This document shows positions 25,879-33,836 of a stretch of 64,000 bases of DNA, one piece after another. Every line of letters begins with the position of its first letter. Positions within the stretch are counted from its first letter, which is position 1. This DNA comes from Devosia enhydra. Its GTDB lineage: Bacteria; Pseudomonadota; Alphaproteobacteria; Rhizobiales; Devosiaceae. Both the position numbers and the translations under genes were made by a program. A model generated the notes under the pieces. The model saw nothing but the letters and a program-made list of their open reading frames with translations. It had not been told where the DNA came from and searched no databases. The DNA lies in assembly GCF_900119845.1 (NCBI RefSeq), contig NZ_FPKU01000004.1, positions 295,458-359,457 of the forward strand, in the 5' to 3' direction.

Positions 25879-26922
25879 ATGGCTATGAAAGAATCCGCCT
25901 TCGCCGGCACCGACGAAGAGATCAGCAATCCGCGCGGCCTGCCGATCACCGGCAATTTCGCGATCAACCCCGCCGACAACATCACCGGCTACAAGTCCTT
26001 CCAGGCCGGCTCGTTCAAATTCCATCGCGACGAGTATTTCTGCTACGTGACCACGCCCACCGGCGTGCACACCATGCCCGCCGACGCCTTCCTGCGCGCG
26101 CTGATGCGCGACGTGGCCTGGGGCTTTTTCTACGGCACGGTGAATTTCGACCAGGTCTTCGGCACCACCAATTATTATGGTGAGGTCGACATGTTCATGG
26201 GCGCCACCAACGAGGCCTATACTGCCGCCGGCCGCGACTTCGTCGAGCGCTTCAAGGCCGACAAGCTGATGGACGTCTTCAAGCAGATGGTCTCGGACTG
26301 GACCAATGAAGGCTACGACCCCTTCGCTGCGCCCATGGAGACCGGAGTGCCGTGGGGCATCAAGAACGGCGACAATGACGAGGCCGTCAGCCGCGAGCGC
26401 GTGACCGCCCGCCGCATGGTCGGCCTGCCCGGCGATACCCCGGTGCGCACCGATGCCAATGGCTATCCGGTCAACCGCATGTTCGCCGACGTGGTCCAGG
26501 ACCAGCCCGAGGTGCATGCCGAGCCCGGCTTCGAGCACGAGGTGTCGGCCTACAACCTCTTCGCCTATCTGTCGCGCTCGGATGTGACGTGGAATCCCTC
26601 GGTGTGCTCGGTGGTCAAGGATAGCCTGTTCTGCCCCACCTCGGAGGAGTACATCCTGCCCGTCGAGCACGGCAATGACCGCTGCGAGTGGTTCATCCAG
26701 CTCACCGACGAGATCACCTGGAACGTCAAGGACGGCGCCACCGGCCGCCCGCGCGCCATCATCAACATGAAGGCGGGCGATTGCTGCTGCATGCCGGCGG
26801 ACATCCGGCACCAGGGCTTTTCGGCCAAGCGCTCGATGCTGCTGGTGTGGGAAAACGGCTCGCCCAAGATCCCCGAGCTGATCCGTCAGGGTCTGGCTCC
26901 GGACGTCGCCGTCGAGTTCTAG
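25879..26922 (+). CDS. hapD: Hydroquinone 1,2-dioxygenase large (catalytic) subunit
   Basis: A 347-residue protein of HapD/PnpC2 size (about 38 kDa). EHGNDRCE gives the iron-binding set His264, Asn266 and Glu270, and ADIRHQGF gives His311. The His-x-Asn-x3-Glu pattern and the 47-residue gap to the second histidine match what I recall of the characterised PnpCD enzyme. AAGGAG precedes the ATG. This is the key ring-opening step of the hydroquinone branch. Confidence 0.9.
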   Translation: MAMKESAFAGTDEEISNPRGLPITGNFAINPADNITGYKSFQAGSFKFHRDEYFCYVTTPTGVHTMPADAFLRALMRDVAWGFFYGTVNFDQVFGTTNYYGEVDMFMGATNEAYTAAGRDFVERFKADKLMDVFKQMVSDWTNEGYDPFAAPMETGVPWGIKNGDNDEAVSRERVTARRMVGLPGDTPVRTDANGYPVNRMFADVVQDQPEVHAEPGFEHEVSAYNLFAYLSRSDVTWNPSVCSVVKDSLFCPTSEEYILPVEHGNDRCEWFIQLTDEITWNVKDGATGRPRAIINMKAGDCCCMPADIRHQGFSAKRSMLLVWENGSPKIPELIRQGLAPDVAVEF

Positions 26923-26977
26923 CCCGGTCCGGGCGAGCCGGACCCGGTTCGTCCGGACCGCGAGAGAACGAAGAATG

Positions 26978-27015
26978 GAGCTCTCCGGCGGTGCAATGCA
27001 CCGGCGAAAAGCTCT
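26978..27015 (+). repeat. Intra-operon hairpin element 1
   Basis: An imperfect hairpin between hapD and the dehydrogenase gene. GAGCT..CCGGCGGTGCA faces TGCACCGGCGAAAAGCTC. It shares its core (ACCGGCGAAA-GCTC) with the hairpin at 28645-28687. The 26923-27123 gap holds no gene; a GC hairpin near 26933-26955 may attenuate transcription. Confidence 0.55.
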
Positions 27016-27123
27016 CGGAACGGGCGGTCGCTCCCACTTCCGCCCTGCGGCCGGCTTCCGCCAACCCCGGAAACCGGCCGCTTACATCCTGTCCCTCGTC
27101 CCAGACAACCAGCGGTAGAGATC

Positions 27124-28587
27124 GTGCAGACCAAGCTCTTCATCGGCGGCGAATTCGTTGATGGCCTCGCCGGGGGCCTGATCCCGGTCTTCAATCCGTA
27201 TTCGGGCGAGATCATCTGCGAGATCGCCGAGGCGCGGGCCGAGGATGTCGATCGCGCTGTCCTCGCCGCCAAGGCCGCCCAGGGCGCCTGGGGCAGGGCC
27301 GATGCCGCCGATCGCGGCAACCTCCTGCTCAAGCTGGCCGATGCCATCGATGCCCATGCCGAGGAACTGATCCAGCTCGAAGCCCTCGATACCGGCCATC
27401 CGGTGCGCGATGCGCGCAAGCTCGACGTGCCGCGCACCTCGCGGTGCTTCCGCTATTTCGGGGGCATGGCCGACAAGTTCGAAGGCTTCGTGCCGCCGGT
27501 CTATCCCGGCTTCATCAATTACGTGCAGCGCGAACCGGTGGGCGTCGTCGGCCAGATCGTGCCGTGGAATTTCCCGCTGATGTTCACCAGCTGGAAGATG
27601 GCGCCGGCGCTCGCTGCCGGCAATGCCATCGTCATCAAGCCCAGCGAGCTGACCCCGCTCTCCACGCTCCGCATCGCTGAACTGATGCGCGATGTCGGCT
27701 TTCCGGCTGGGGTGGTCAACGTCGTGCCCGGCTACGGCCATACTGCCGGTGCGCGCATCGCCGAGCATCCCGAGATCGGCAAGGTCGCCTTCACCGGCTC
27801 TACCGCAACCGGCCGCCGCATCGTTCAGGCCTCCGCCGGCAACCTCAAGAAGGTGCAGCTCGAACTGGGGGGCAAGGGCCCCAATATCGTTTTCGGGGAT
27901 GCCAATATCCGCGCCGCCATCGGCGGATCGGCCTTCGCCATCTTCCACAACCAGGGCCAGGCCTGCATCGCCGGCTCGCGGCTCATCCTGCACAAATCCA
28001 TCGCCGACGAATTCCTCGACGGCTTCACCAAATTCGCGCGCTCGATCAAGCTGGGTGATCCGCTCGATCCCATCACTGAAATGGGCCCGCTGACCTCGAA
28101 GCAGCATCAGGAACGCGTGCTGCAGTTTTCGCAGGTCGCCAAAGACGAAGGCGGCGAGATCCTCACCGGCGGCCGCAGGCCCGATCGCGACGACCTTGCC
28201 AATGGCTATTTCGTCGAGCCCACCATCGTGCGCGCAAAGCCCGGCGACCGGGTCAGCCAGGAGGAGGTGTTCGGCCCCTTCGTCACCGTCACCACCTTCG
28301 AGGACGATGAGGAGGCGCTCGCCATCGCCAACGGCGTGCAATACGGGCTGGGCTCGGGCCTCTGGACCGCCAATCTCACGCGCGCGCACAAGTTCGCCCG
28401 CGACATCCGCGCCGGCATGGTCTGGGTCAACTGTTACAAGGTGGTGCATCCCGGCTCGCCCTTTGGCGGGGTGGGCGAAAGCGGCTATGGGCGGGAGATG
28501 GGCTTCGAGGTGATGCGCGAATACACTCAGCCCAAATCGGTCTGGATCAATTTCGATTCCAAGATGCCGCCGCATTACGACCGCTAG
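27124..28587 (+). CDS. hapE: 4-hydroxymuconic semialdehyde dehydrogenase
   Basis: A 487-residue NAD(P)-dependent aldehyde dehydrogenase. Catalytic cysteine lies in NQGQACIAGSR, general-base glutamate in LELGGKGPN, and the coenzyme loop is FTGSTATGRRI. The start is GTG. Its place directly after the hydroquinone dioxygenase matches HapE/PnpE, which oxidises 4-hydroxymuconic semialdehyde to maleylacetate. Sequence alone cannot fix the substrate; context makes this assignment likely. Confidence 0.88.
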   Translation: MQTKLFIGGEFVDGLAGGLIPVFNPYSGEIICEIAEARAEDVDRAVLAAKAAQGAWGRADAADRGNLLLKLADAIDAHAEELIQLEALDTGHPVRDARKLDVPRTSRCFRYFGGMADKFEGFVPPVYPGFINYVQREPVGVVGQIVPWNFPLMFTSWKMAPALAAGNAIVIKPSELTPLSTLRIAELMRDVGFPAGVVNVVPGYGHTAGARIAEHPEIGKVAFTGSTATGRRIVQASAGNLKKVQLELGGKGPNIVFGDANIRAAIGGSAFAIFHNQGQACIAGSRLILHKSIADEFLDGFTKFARSIKLGDPLDPITEMGPLTSKQHQERVLQFSQVAKDEGGEILTGGRRPDRDDLANGYFVEPTIVRAKPGDRVSQEEVFGPFVTVTTFEDDEEALAIANGVQYGLGSGLWTANLTRAHKFARDIRAGMVWVNCYKVVHPGSPFGGVGESGYGREMGFEVMREYTQPKSVWINFDSKMPPHYDR

Positions 28588-28644
28588 CGTTCCAAGGCGA
28601 GGTGGATACCGCTTCGCCGTCCGGAAACGCGCCACAATAATGAC

Positions 28645-28687
28645 CTGGAGCTTTGCGCCGGTTCAGCGAACCGGCGAAAGGCTCCAG
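28645..28687 (+). repeat. Intra-operon hairpin element 2
   Basis: Near-perfect 20-base arms at 28645-28664 and 28668-28687 around a 3-base loop (left arm CTGGAGCTTTGCGCCGGTTC). Same family as the hairpin at 26978. It lies between hapE and hapF. Confidence 0.7.
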
Positions 28688-28713
28688 TCGCCAGCCAGCA
28701 CCAGGGGTGGACC

Positions 28714-29766
28714 ATGGACTTCGTTTATAATGCCAATCCCTCCCGCGTGATCTTCGGCGAGGGCAGCCGCGCCAGGGTGGCCGAGGAGCTCGACCGCCTC
28801 GGCATCGAGCGGGCCATCATCATCTCGACGCCCGACCAGTCCGCGCTGGCGGCCGAGATCGCAAGATCCATCGGCGGGCGGGCCGGCATCATGTATCCCG
28901 GGGCCGTGCAGCATACGCCCGTCGAGGTGACGGAATCGGCCCTGCTCGCCGTCAGTTCCGTGCGCGCCGATGGCTGCCTCGCCATCGGCGGGGGCTCGAC
29001 CACGGGGCTCTCCAAGGCCATCGCCTATCGCACTGATCTGCCGCAACTGGTCATTCCCACCACCTTCGCCGGCTCGGAGATGACCCCGATCCTCGGGCAG
29101 ACCCAGGCCGGCCGCAAGACCACGGTGTCCGATCCCAAGATCCTGCCCGAGACCGTCATCTACGATCCCGAGCTGACCGTCACCATGCCCAGCTTCATCT
29201 CCGGTCCTTCGGGCATGAACGCCATCGCCCATTCGGTCGAGGCGCTCTACGCCAAGGATCGCAACCCGATCATTTCCATGCTTGCCGAGGCCTCGATCCG
29301 GGCCCTCGGCAGCGCGCTGCCGGTTCTGATGGAGGAGTCCCGCAACCTCAAGGCGCATTCCGAGGCGCTTTACGGCGCCTGGCTTGCCGGGGTCTGCCTC
29401 GGCGCCGTCGGCATGGCGATCCACCACAAGATCTGCCACACGCTGGGCGGCACGTTCAATCTCAACCACGCCGATATCCATGCGCTGATGATCCCCTACA
29501 CCTCGGCCTACAATCGCGAGGCGGCGCCCGATGCGATGGCTGCCATCGCCCGAGCTCTAAGCGCGGCCGATGGGCCGAGCGGCATTTATGCGCTGACCCA
29601 GCGCGCCGCGACCAAGCGGTCGCTCGCCGAAATGGGGCTGACCGAAGCCGATCTCGACACCGCCGCCGACCTCGCCCTGCAGAACCCCTATTACAACCCC
29701 CGTCCGGTGACCCGCGAGGGCGTGCGCGCCATGCTGCAGGCGGCGTTCGAGGGCAGGGCGCCCTGA
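28714..29766 (+). CDS. hapF: Maleylacetate reductase
   Basis: A 350-residue member of the iron-containing alcohol dehydrogenase family with the maleylacetate reductase pattern. It shows the nucleotide-binding LAIGGGSTTGLSKAIA, TTFAGSEMTPILGQT, GMNAIAHSVEALYAKD and HHKICHTLGGTFNLNHADIHALMIPY. It reduces maleylacetate to beta-ketoadipate. It would serve both the hydroquinone branch and the hydroxyquinol branch encoded downstream. Order matches hapCDEF. Confidence 0.93.
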   Translation: MDFVYNANPSRVIFGEGSRARVAEELDRLGIERAIIISTPDQSALAAEIARSIGGRAGIMYPGAVQHTPVEVTESALLAVSSVRADGCLAIGGGSTTGLSKAIAYRTDLPQLVIPTTFAGSEMTPILGQTQAGRKTTVSDPKILPETVIYDPELTVTMPSFISGPSGMNAIAHSVEALYAKDRNPIISMLAEASIRALGSALPVLMEESRNLKAHSEALYGAWLAGVCLGAVGMAIHHKICHTLGGTFNLNHADIHALMIPYTSAYNREAAPDAMAAIARALSAADGPSGIYALTQRAATKRSLAEMGLTEADLDTAADLALQNPYYNPRPVTREGVRAMLQAAFEGRAP

Positions 29767-29773
29767 GCTCGCC

Positions 29774-30079
29774 ATGCCCTATTTCTGTGTTCATGCCATC
29801 GATCGTCCCGGCCGCCTTGCGGACAGGCAGCGCCTGCGCGAAAGCCATCGCGCCCGCCTGCGGGTGCATGACCATCCCGTGGTCGTGCGCATTGGCGGGC
29901 CGCTGCTCGGCGACGATGGCGAGATGATGGGCAGCATGCTCGTCATCGAGGCCGCAACGCGCACCGCCGTTGAGGCCTATCTGGCCGGCGACCCCTATGT
30001 TGTCGAAGATCTGTTCGCCAGCGTCACCATCAGCGGCTTCAACTGGGGGCTGGGCCAGCCGGAGCCATCCCATGGCTGA
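29774..30079 (+). CDS. YciI-like protein
   Basis: A 101-residue ferredoxin-like-fold protein. It begins MPYFCVHAIDRPGRLADRQRLRESHRARL, and the GSMLVIEAATRTAVEAYLAGDPY stretch is typical of YciI. Histidines are in the usual dimer-site positions. It starts seven bases after hapF and overlaps the Rieske gene by eight bases. In some catabolic operons such proteins are small isomerases or accessory proteins; its role here is unknown. Confidence 0.85.
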   Translation: MPYFCVHAIDRPGRLADRQRLRESHRARLRVHDHPVVVRIGGPLLGDDGEMMGSMLVIEAATRTAVEAYLAGDPYVVEDLFASVTISGFNWGLGQPEPSHG

Positions 30080-30482
30080 CGCGCTCTCCCGCCCCGATCC
30101 GCTGCTCTGGCGCACCCGCCCGCGCGCCCCCCAGCCCGGCACCGTTCTCGCCCCGCTCGATGAGATTGCCGATGGCACGGCCCGGGAGTTCGTGTTCGGC
30201 CGGGGCACCACGGTGTTCTCGATGTTCGTCGTGCGCCGGGGCGATGCGGTCTTCGGCTATCTCAACATCTGTCCGCATTATTCCTCGCCGCTCAACCATC
30301 GGGCCGGGCATTTCCTCAACGAGGATGGCAGCCGCATCCGCTGCACCATGCATTTTGCCGAATTCCGCATCGAGGACGGGTTTGGCATCGCGGGGGCCGC
30401 CCAGAACTGCTGGCTCGATCCGGTGCCGGTGCATGTGGAAAACGGCACCATCGTGATTTCCCGACCCGGAGACCTGCCGTGA
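30072..30482 (+). CDS. Rieske [2Fe-2S] protein
   Basis: A 136-residue protein with one Rieske cluster site: Cys67-x-His69 (NICPHYSSPLN) and Cys91-x-x-His94 (CTMHFAEFRIEDG). No membrane segment or catalytic domain is present. It could be a small ferredoxin that keeps the dioxygenase iron reduced, as ferredoxins do for other ring-cleavage enzymes; this is inference. Overlapped by the YciI-like gene upstream and the CobS-like gene downstream. Confidence 0.88.
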   Translation: MADALSRPDPLLWRTRPRAPQPGTVLAPLDEIADGTAREFVFGRGTTVFSMFVVRRGDAVFGYLNICPHYSSPLNHRAGHFLNEDGSRIRCTMHFAEFRIEDGFGIAGAAQNCWLDPVPVHVENGTIVISRPGDLP

Positions 30483-31498
30483 CCGAAGACCTGTCGCCCA
30501 CCGCGCGCCCCGACATCATGGTATCGATCCGGGACGCCTTCGGCATCGATGTCGATGGCAGCGTGCCCGGCTTCAGCCGGCCCGGCGAGCACGTGCCGGT
30601 GGTCGATGCCAGCTATCGCTTCGATCCGGCCACCACCATGGCCATCCTCGCCGGCTTCGAGGGCAATCTGCGGGTGCTGCTGCAAGGCCGGCACGGCACG
30701 GGCAAATCGAGCCATATCGAGCAGGTCGCGGCGCGCCTCAACTGGCCCTGCATCCGGCTCAATCTCGACAGCCATGTCAGCCGCATCGACCTCATCGGCA
30801 AGGACGCCATCGTGCTGCGCGACGGCAAGCAGGTGACCGAGTATCGCGAGGGGCTCTTGCCCTGGTGCTATCAGCGGCCGGTTGCCCTGGTGCTCGACGA
30901 ATATGATGCCGGCCGCCCCGATGTGATGTTCGTCATCCAGCGTGTGCTGGAGGCTGAAGGCAAGCTGACCATCCTCGACCAGAACCGCGTCATCCCGCCC
31001 AATCCGTTCTTCAGGCTCTTCGCCACGGCCAATACGGTGGGCCTCGGGGATGTCACCGGGCTCTATCACGGCACCCAGCAGCTCAATCAGGCGCAGCTCG
31101 ACCGCTGGAACATCATCGCCCGGCTCGACTATCTCGAGGAGACCGCCGAAGTCGAGGTGGTGACGAGCAAGGTGCCGTGGATGGCCGAAGCCGGCCGTGC
31201 CCAGATGCTCATGCAGATGGTGCGCATGGCCAATCTCACCCGCACCGGCTTTGCGGCCGGAGACGTGTCGGTGGTGATGTCGCCGCGCACCGTCATCTCA
31301 TGGGCGCAGAATTACCGCGTCTTCGGCGATATCGACTTCGCTTTCGAGACAGCCTTCCTCAATCGCTGCGACGAGGCCGAGCGGCCCCTTTACGGCGAAT
31401 ATTACCAGCGCGTCTTCGGGCGCGAGCCCAGCGGCCGGGCGCCCGAGGCCTGGCAGCGCGTGCAGGTCCCCGGTCAGGAGGGCGCGCGCGGGAACTGA
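30479..31498 (+). CDS. CobS-like AAA+ ATPase (MoxR type)
   Basis: A 339-residue ATPase close to CobS. N-terminal MVSIRDAFGIDVDG precedes Walker A GRHGTGKS (70-77), DSHVSRIDLIGKDAI, Walker B ALVLDEYDAG (Asp140-Glu141) and ATANTVGLGDVTGLYHGTQ. GTG overlaps the Rieske stop by four bases, so it is translated with the hydroquinone operon. CobS normally partners CobT; a full-length CobT-like gene lies divergent at the other end of this operon. Whether it serves cobalamin synthesis or the dioxygenase is unknown. Confidence 0.87.
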   Translation: MTEDLSPTARPDIMVSIRDAFGIDVDGSVPGFSRPGEHVPVVDASYRFDPATTMAILAGFEGNLRVLLQGRHGTGKSSHIEQVAARLNWPCIRLNLDSHVSRIDLIGKDAIVLRDGKQVTEYREGLLPWCYQRPVALVLDEYDAGRPDVMFVIQRVLEAEGKLTILDQNRVIPPNPFFRLFATANTVGLGDVTGLYHGTQQLNQAQLDRWNIIARLDYLEETAEVEVVTSKVPWMAEAGRAQMLMQMVRMANLTRTGFAAGDVSVVMSPRTVISWAQNYRVFGDIDFAFETAFLNRCDEAERPLYGEYYQRVFGREPSGRAPEAWQRVQVPGQEGARGN

Positions 31499-32415
31499 GC
31501 CGTGGCATCGCGCACGGCGTCCATCATCGCCATCACCGGGGCCCCCATCTGCTCGTTGGCCCGCATGGTGATGCCGACCGGGCCGCGGCTGGCACTGGTG
31601 TCGAGCGCCAGCGCCACCAGCTGGCCGATGTCCAGATCCCGCGCGACGACGCTGTGTGAGATGGTCCAGATCGCGTCGTTTTCGAGGGCGAAGGCCCGCG
31701 CAAAGCTGTTCGACACGGTTTCGATCTCAAACCGCACCGTCCCCATCCCGCCTGCGATGAAGAGCGAATCCACGATGGGGCGGATGATGGCATTGGCCGG
31801 CGGCAGCAGCAGCGGATAGGGTTCGAGCTCGCGATAGGCCAGGTCCGGCCGCTGGGCGAGGGGGTGCTGGGGCCGCACCGCGAAGGTGAGCTGCTCGGAA
31901 TAGAGGTGCTCGAAAACCAGGCCCTTCATCACATCCGGACTCGGCAGCCGCCCCACGATGAAGTCGAGCTTGCCATCGCGCAGCATCGCCAGCATGTGCC
32001 CGCTCGGGCCGCTTTCGACATGAACCCGGCAGGCAAAGGGGCTGCGCCTGAAGCTGGCGACGGCGCGGGGCACCACGTCGACCTCGACCGTGGGCAGCGC
32101 TCCGAGCCGCACGACGGCCTGGCTCGATCGGGCCAGATCGACGCTTTCTATGCCCTCGCGTATGGCGGCGGCCGCGGCCATGGCATGGCGAGCGAACATC
32201 TCGCCCTGCCGGGTCAGCACCAGCTTGCGGCCGGTGCGGTCGAACAGGGCGGTCTGCAAGAGCGTCTCGAGTTCGGCGATGGATTTCGAAACGGCCGGCT
32301 GGCTCAGCCCCAGCGCCTGGCTGGCCGCCACCACGCCCCCTTGCCGGTTGACCTCCAGAAAGCAGCTGATGTGCCGCAGCTTGATGCGCGGATCGAGGAG
32401 GCTGGTGCTCATCAT
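31474..32415 (-). CDS. LysR-family regulator, PcaQ-like
   Basis: A 313-residue LysR regulator. The opening SLLDPRIKLRHISCFLEVNRQGGVVAASQALGLSQPAVSKSI is very like PcaQ/GbpR-type regulators of aromatic pathways. An effector domain follows. The start is one of two adjacent ATGs (32415 or 32412), both served by AGGA. The 3' end overlaps the convergent CobS-like gene by 25 bases. A 24-base palindrome covers its ribosome site. Confidence 0.9.
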   Translation of the reverse strand: MMSTSLLDPRIKLRHISCFLEVNRQGGVVAASQALGLSQPAVSKSIAELETLLQTALFDRTGRKLVLTRQGEMFARHAMAAAAAIREGIESVDLARSSQAVVRLGALPTVEVDVVPRAVASFRRSPFACRVHVESGPSGHMLAMLRDGKLDFIVGRLPSPDVMKGLVFEHLYSEQLTFAVRPQHPLAQRPDLAYRELEPYPLLLPPANAIIRPIVDSLFIAGGMGTVRFEIETVSNSFARAFALENDAIWTISHSVVARDLDIGQLVALALDTSASRGPVGITMRANEQMGAPVMAMMDAVRDATAQFPRAPS

Positions 32416-32419
32416 ATTC

Positions 32420-32443
32420 TTCCTGGATATACATATCCCGGAA
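32420..32443. promoter_or_regulatory. Near-perfect palindrome over the LysR ribosome site
   Basis: TTCCTGGATAT (32420-32430), AC, then ATATCCCGGAA (33-43): 11-base arms with one mismatch. It overlaps the SD of the LysR gene, a likely auto-regulatory operator. Confidence 0.5.
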
Positions 32444-32788
32444 ATCATCATTTTACCTGCCGGGTTCGGCGGTCAATATACCCTGATCGGTTATGGCAAG
32501 GGAAATGGAGCGCGTCCTGAGGTTCATGCCGTCCAAGCCCGACACGTCCATGTTGGACCGGGCCGTACTCAAGACATCCGCCGGCGCTGGCGATGGTCCG
32601 GCGCAGCGCCTGCCTGCAGAGCGTATGGCCGGCCGCGCGGTGGATCGGGCAGGGCATTGCTGCCGGATCGGGGGAGGTCTACCAATTGATCATCTGGCGG
32701 GGCCAACCCGCCGTCTCAGTAGCCTTGCTTTCAAGGCAGGAGCCTCCAGACGGCCGCAGAGCCGGGAGGTTCAAGTGGGAGAGAAGAC
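32444..32788. other. Divergent regulatory gap, no gene seen
   Basis: About 345 bases between the LysR gene and the second AraC gene. It holds the sequence TTGCTTTCAAGGCAGG (32725-32740), loosely like the GCTTTG-GCAGG part of the hapC and irr upstream regions. No gene is convincing. Confidence 0.4.
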
Positions 32789-33697
32789 ATGTATGCTCGA
32801 CGGCCGTTCGGCATAGAAGAAACGCATGGAATGCTGGCGCAACCGAGTGCCAGGATCAAGGCGAACAGCGACGGGCGCGACTGGACGTCCCTGTTCGCGT
32901 CGGTGCAGAGGGAGACCCCGTTCCGCGGCGTCTTCCACTCATCGCGAGACCATCTGCTCGTTCTGCATCGGGATGGTCCGGTGCAGGTGGAAAGCCTGTG
33001 CGATCGCAATATCGGCAAGCGCGTCGTGCCTGCCGGGGGCATCCACATCATCTCGCCGGGTGTCGATTTCGGCATCAACCTCACCGGCTCGATCGAGACC
33101 GTGCATGTCTATGTGCGGCGCTCCGTGATCGAGGAGGTGGCGCTCGAGACGGTGGACGGGGACCCCGCTCGCATCGAGATCCCCAGCAGCATCGTGGAAT
33201 GCGATCGTGCGCTGCAGTCGCTCATAGATGCCTCGGCCTATGCGGTGGAGGACGAGAGCCTGGGCTCCTCGATGTTCGCCGACTACCTGTCCAGAACGAT
33301 CGCCGCCCAGCTCATCCGCGCCTATTCCAAGGCAAAGCTCAAGGGCGGGGGCCGGGCATCGGCGAGCGGCAGCATGTCGCCCACCCTGTCGGACGCGGTG
33401 GACTACATGATGGCCAATATCGACACGGCCATCAATCTCACCGACATCGCGCGGGCGACCAATCGCAGTCCCAGCCATGTGGCGCGGATTTTCCGCACCG
33501 AGCTGGGCATGCCGCCCCACCGCTATCTCATCAACCTGCGCGTCGAAAAGGCCCGCAGGCTGCTCGAGAAGACCAGCATGTCGATCGCCGAGATCGCCTA
33601 TGAATGCGGCTTCGCGCACCAGGAACACCTGACCCGGCTCTTCCGTCGCTATTGCGAAACCACCCCCGCAGCCTATCGGCGTTCCAAGCGGAACTGA
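32789..33697 (+). CDS. AraC-family regulator (copy 2)
   Basis: A 302-residue regulator paralogous to the one at 15606-16493: both open with RPFG-(I/V)-x-ETHGMLA and end with the AHQEHL/THQEHLTR recognition helix followed by TTPAAYRRS. The double helix-turn-helix domain spans roughly residues 205-298. GGGAGAG stands before the ATG. It precedes the ABC importer genes and is a candidate activator of them or of the hap operon. Confidence 0.92.
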   Translation: MYARRPFGIEETHGMLAQPSARIKANSDGRDWTSLFASVQRETPFRGVFHSSRDHLLVLHRDGPVQVESLCDRNIGKRVVPAGGIHIISPGVDFGINLTGSIETVHVYVRRSVIEEVALETVDGDPARIEIPSSIVECDRALQSLIDASAYAVEDESLGSSMFADYLSRTIAAQLIRAYSKAKLKGGGRASASGSMSPTLSDAVDYMMANIDTAINLTDIARATNRSPSHVARIFRTELGMPPHRYLINLRVEKARRLLEKTSMSIAEIAYECGFAHQEHLTRLFRRYCETTPAAYRRSKRN

Positions 33698-33727
33698 TCG
33701 TTTCGTGCAAGTTCGGCGCGGCGGTTT

Positions 33728-33744
33728 GCAGGATTGGCGCCTGC
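33728..33744. promoter_or_regulatory. Shared palindrome GCAGG-N7-CCTGC upstream of ABC importer
   Basis: GCAGG-ATTGGCG-CCTGC, about 100 bases before the importer start, matching 16601-16617 at 15 of 17 positions or better. Confidence 0.45.
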
Positions 33745-33836
33745 CGCGCCTCTAAACTCCAGTTCGCAAGAAGAAAATTCTCGCGATCCTCGGCGCCAGC
33801 GGAGGGGGCGGTCTCAATCATCTGGAGGGAAGAGAA

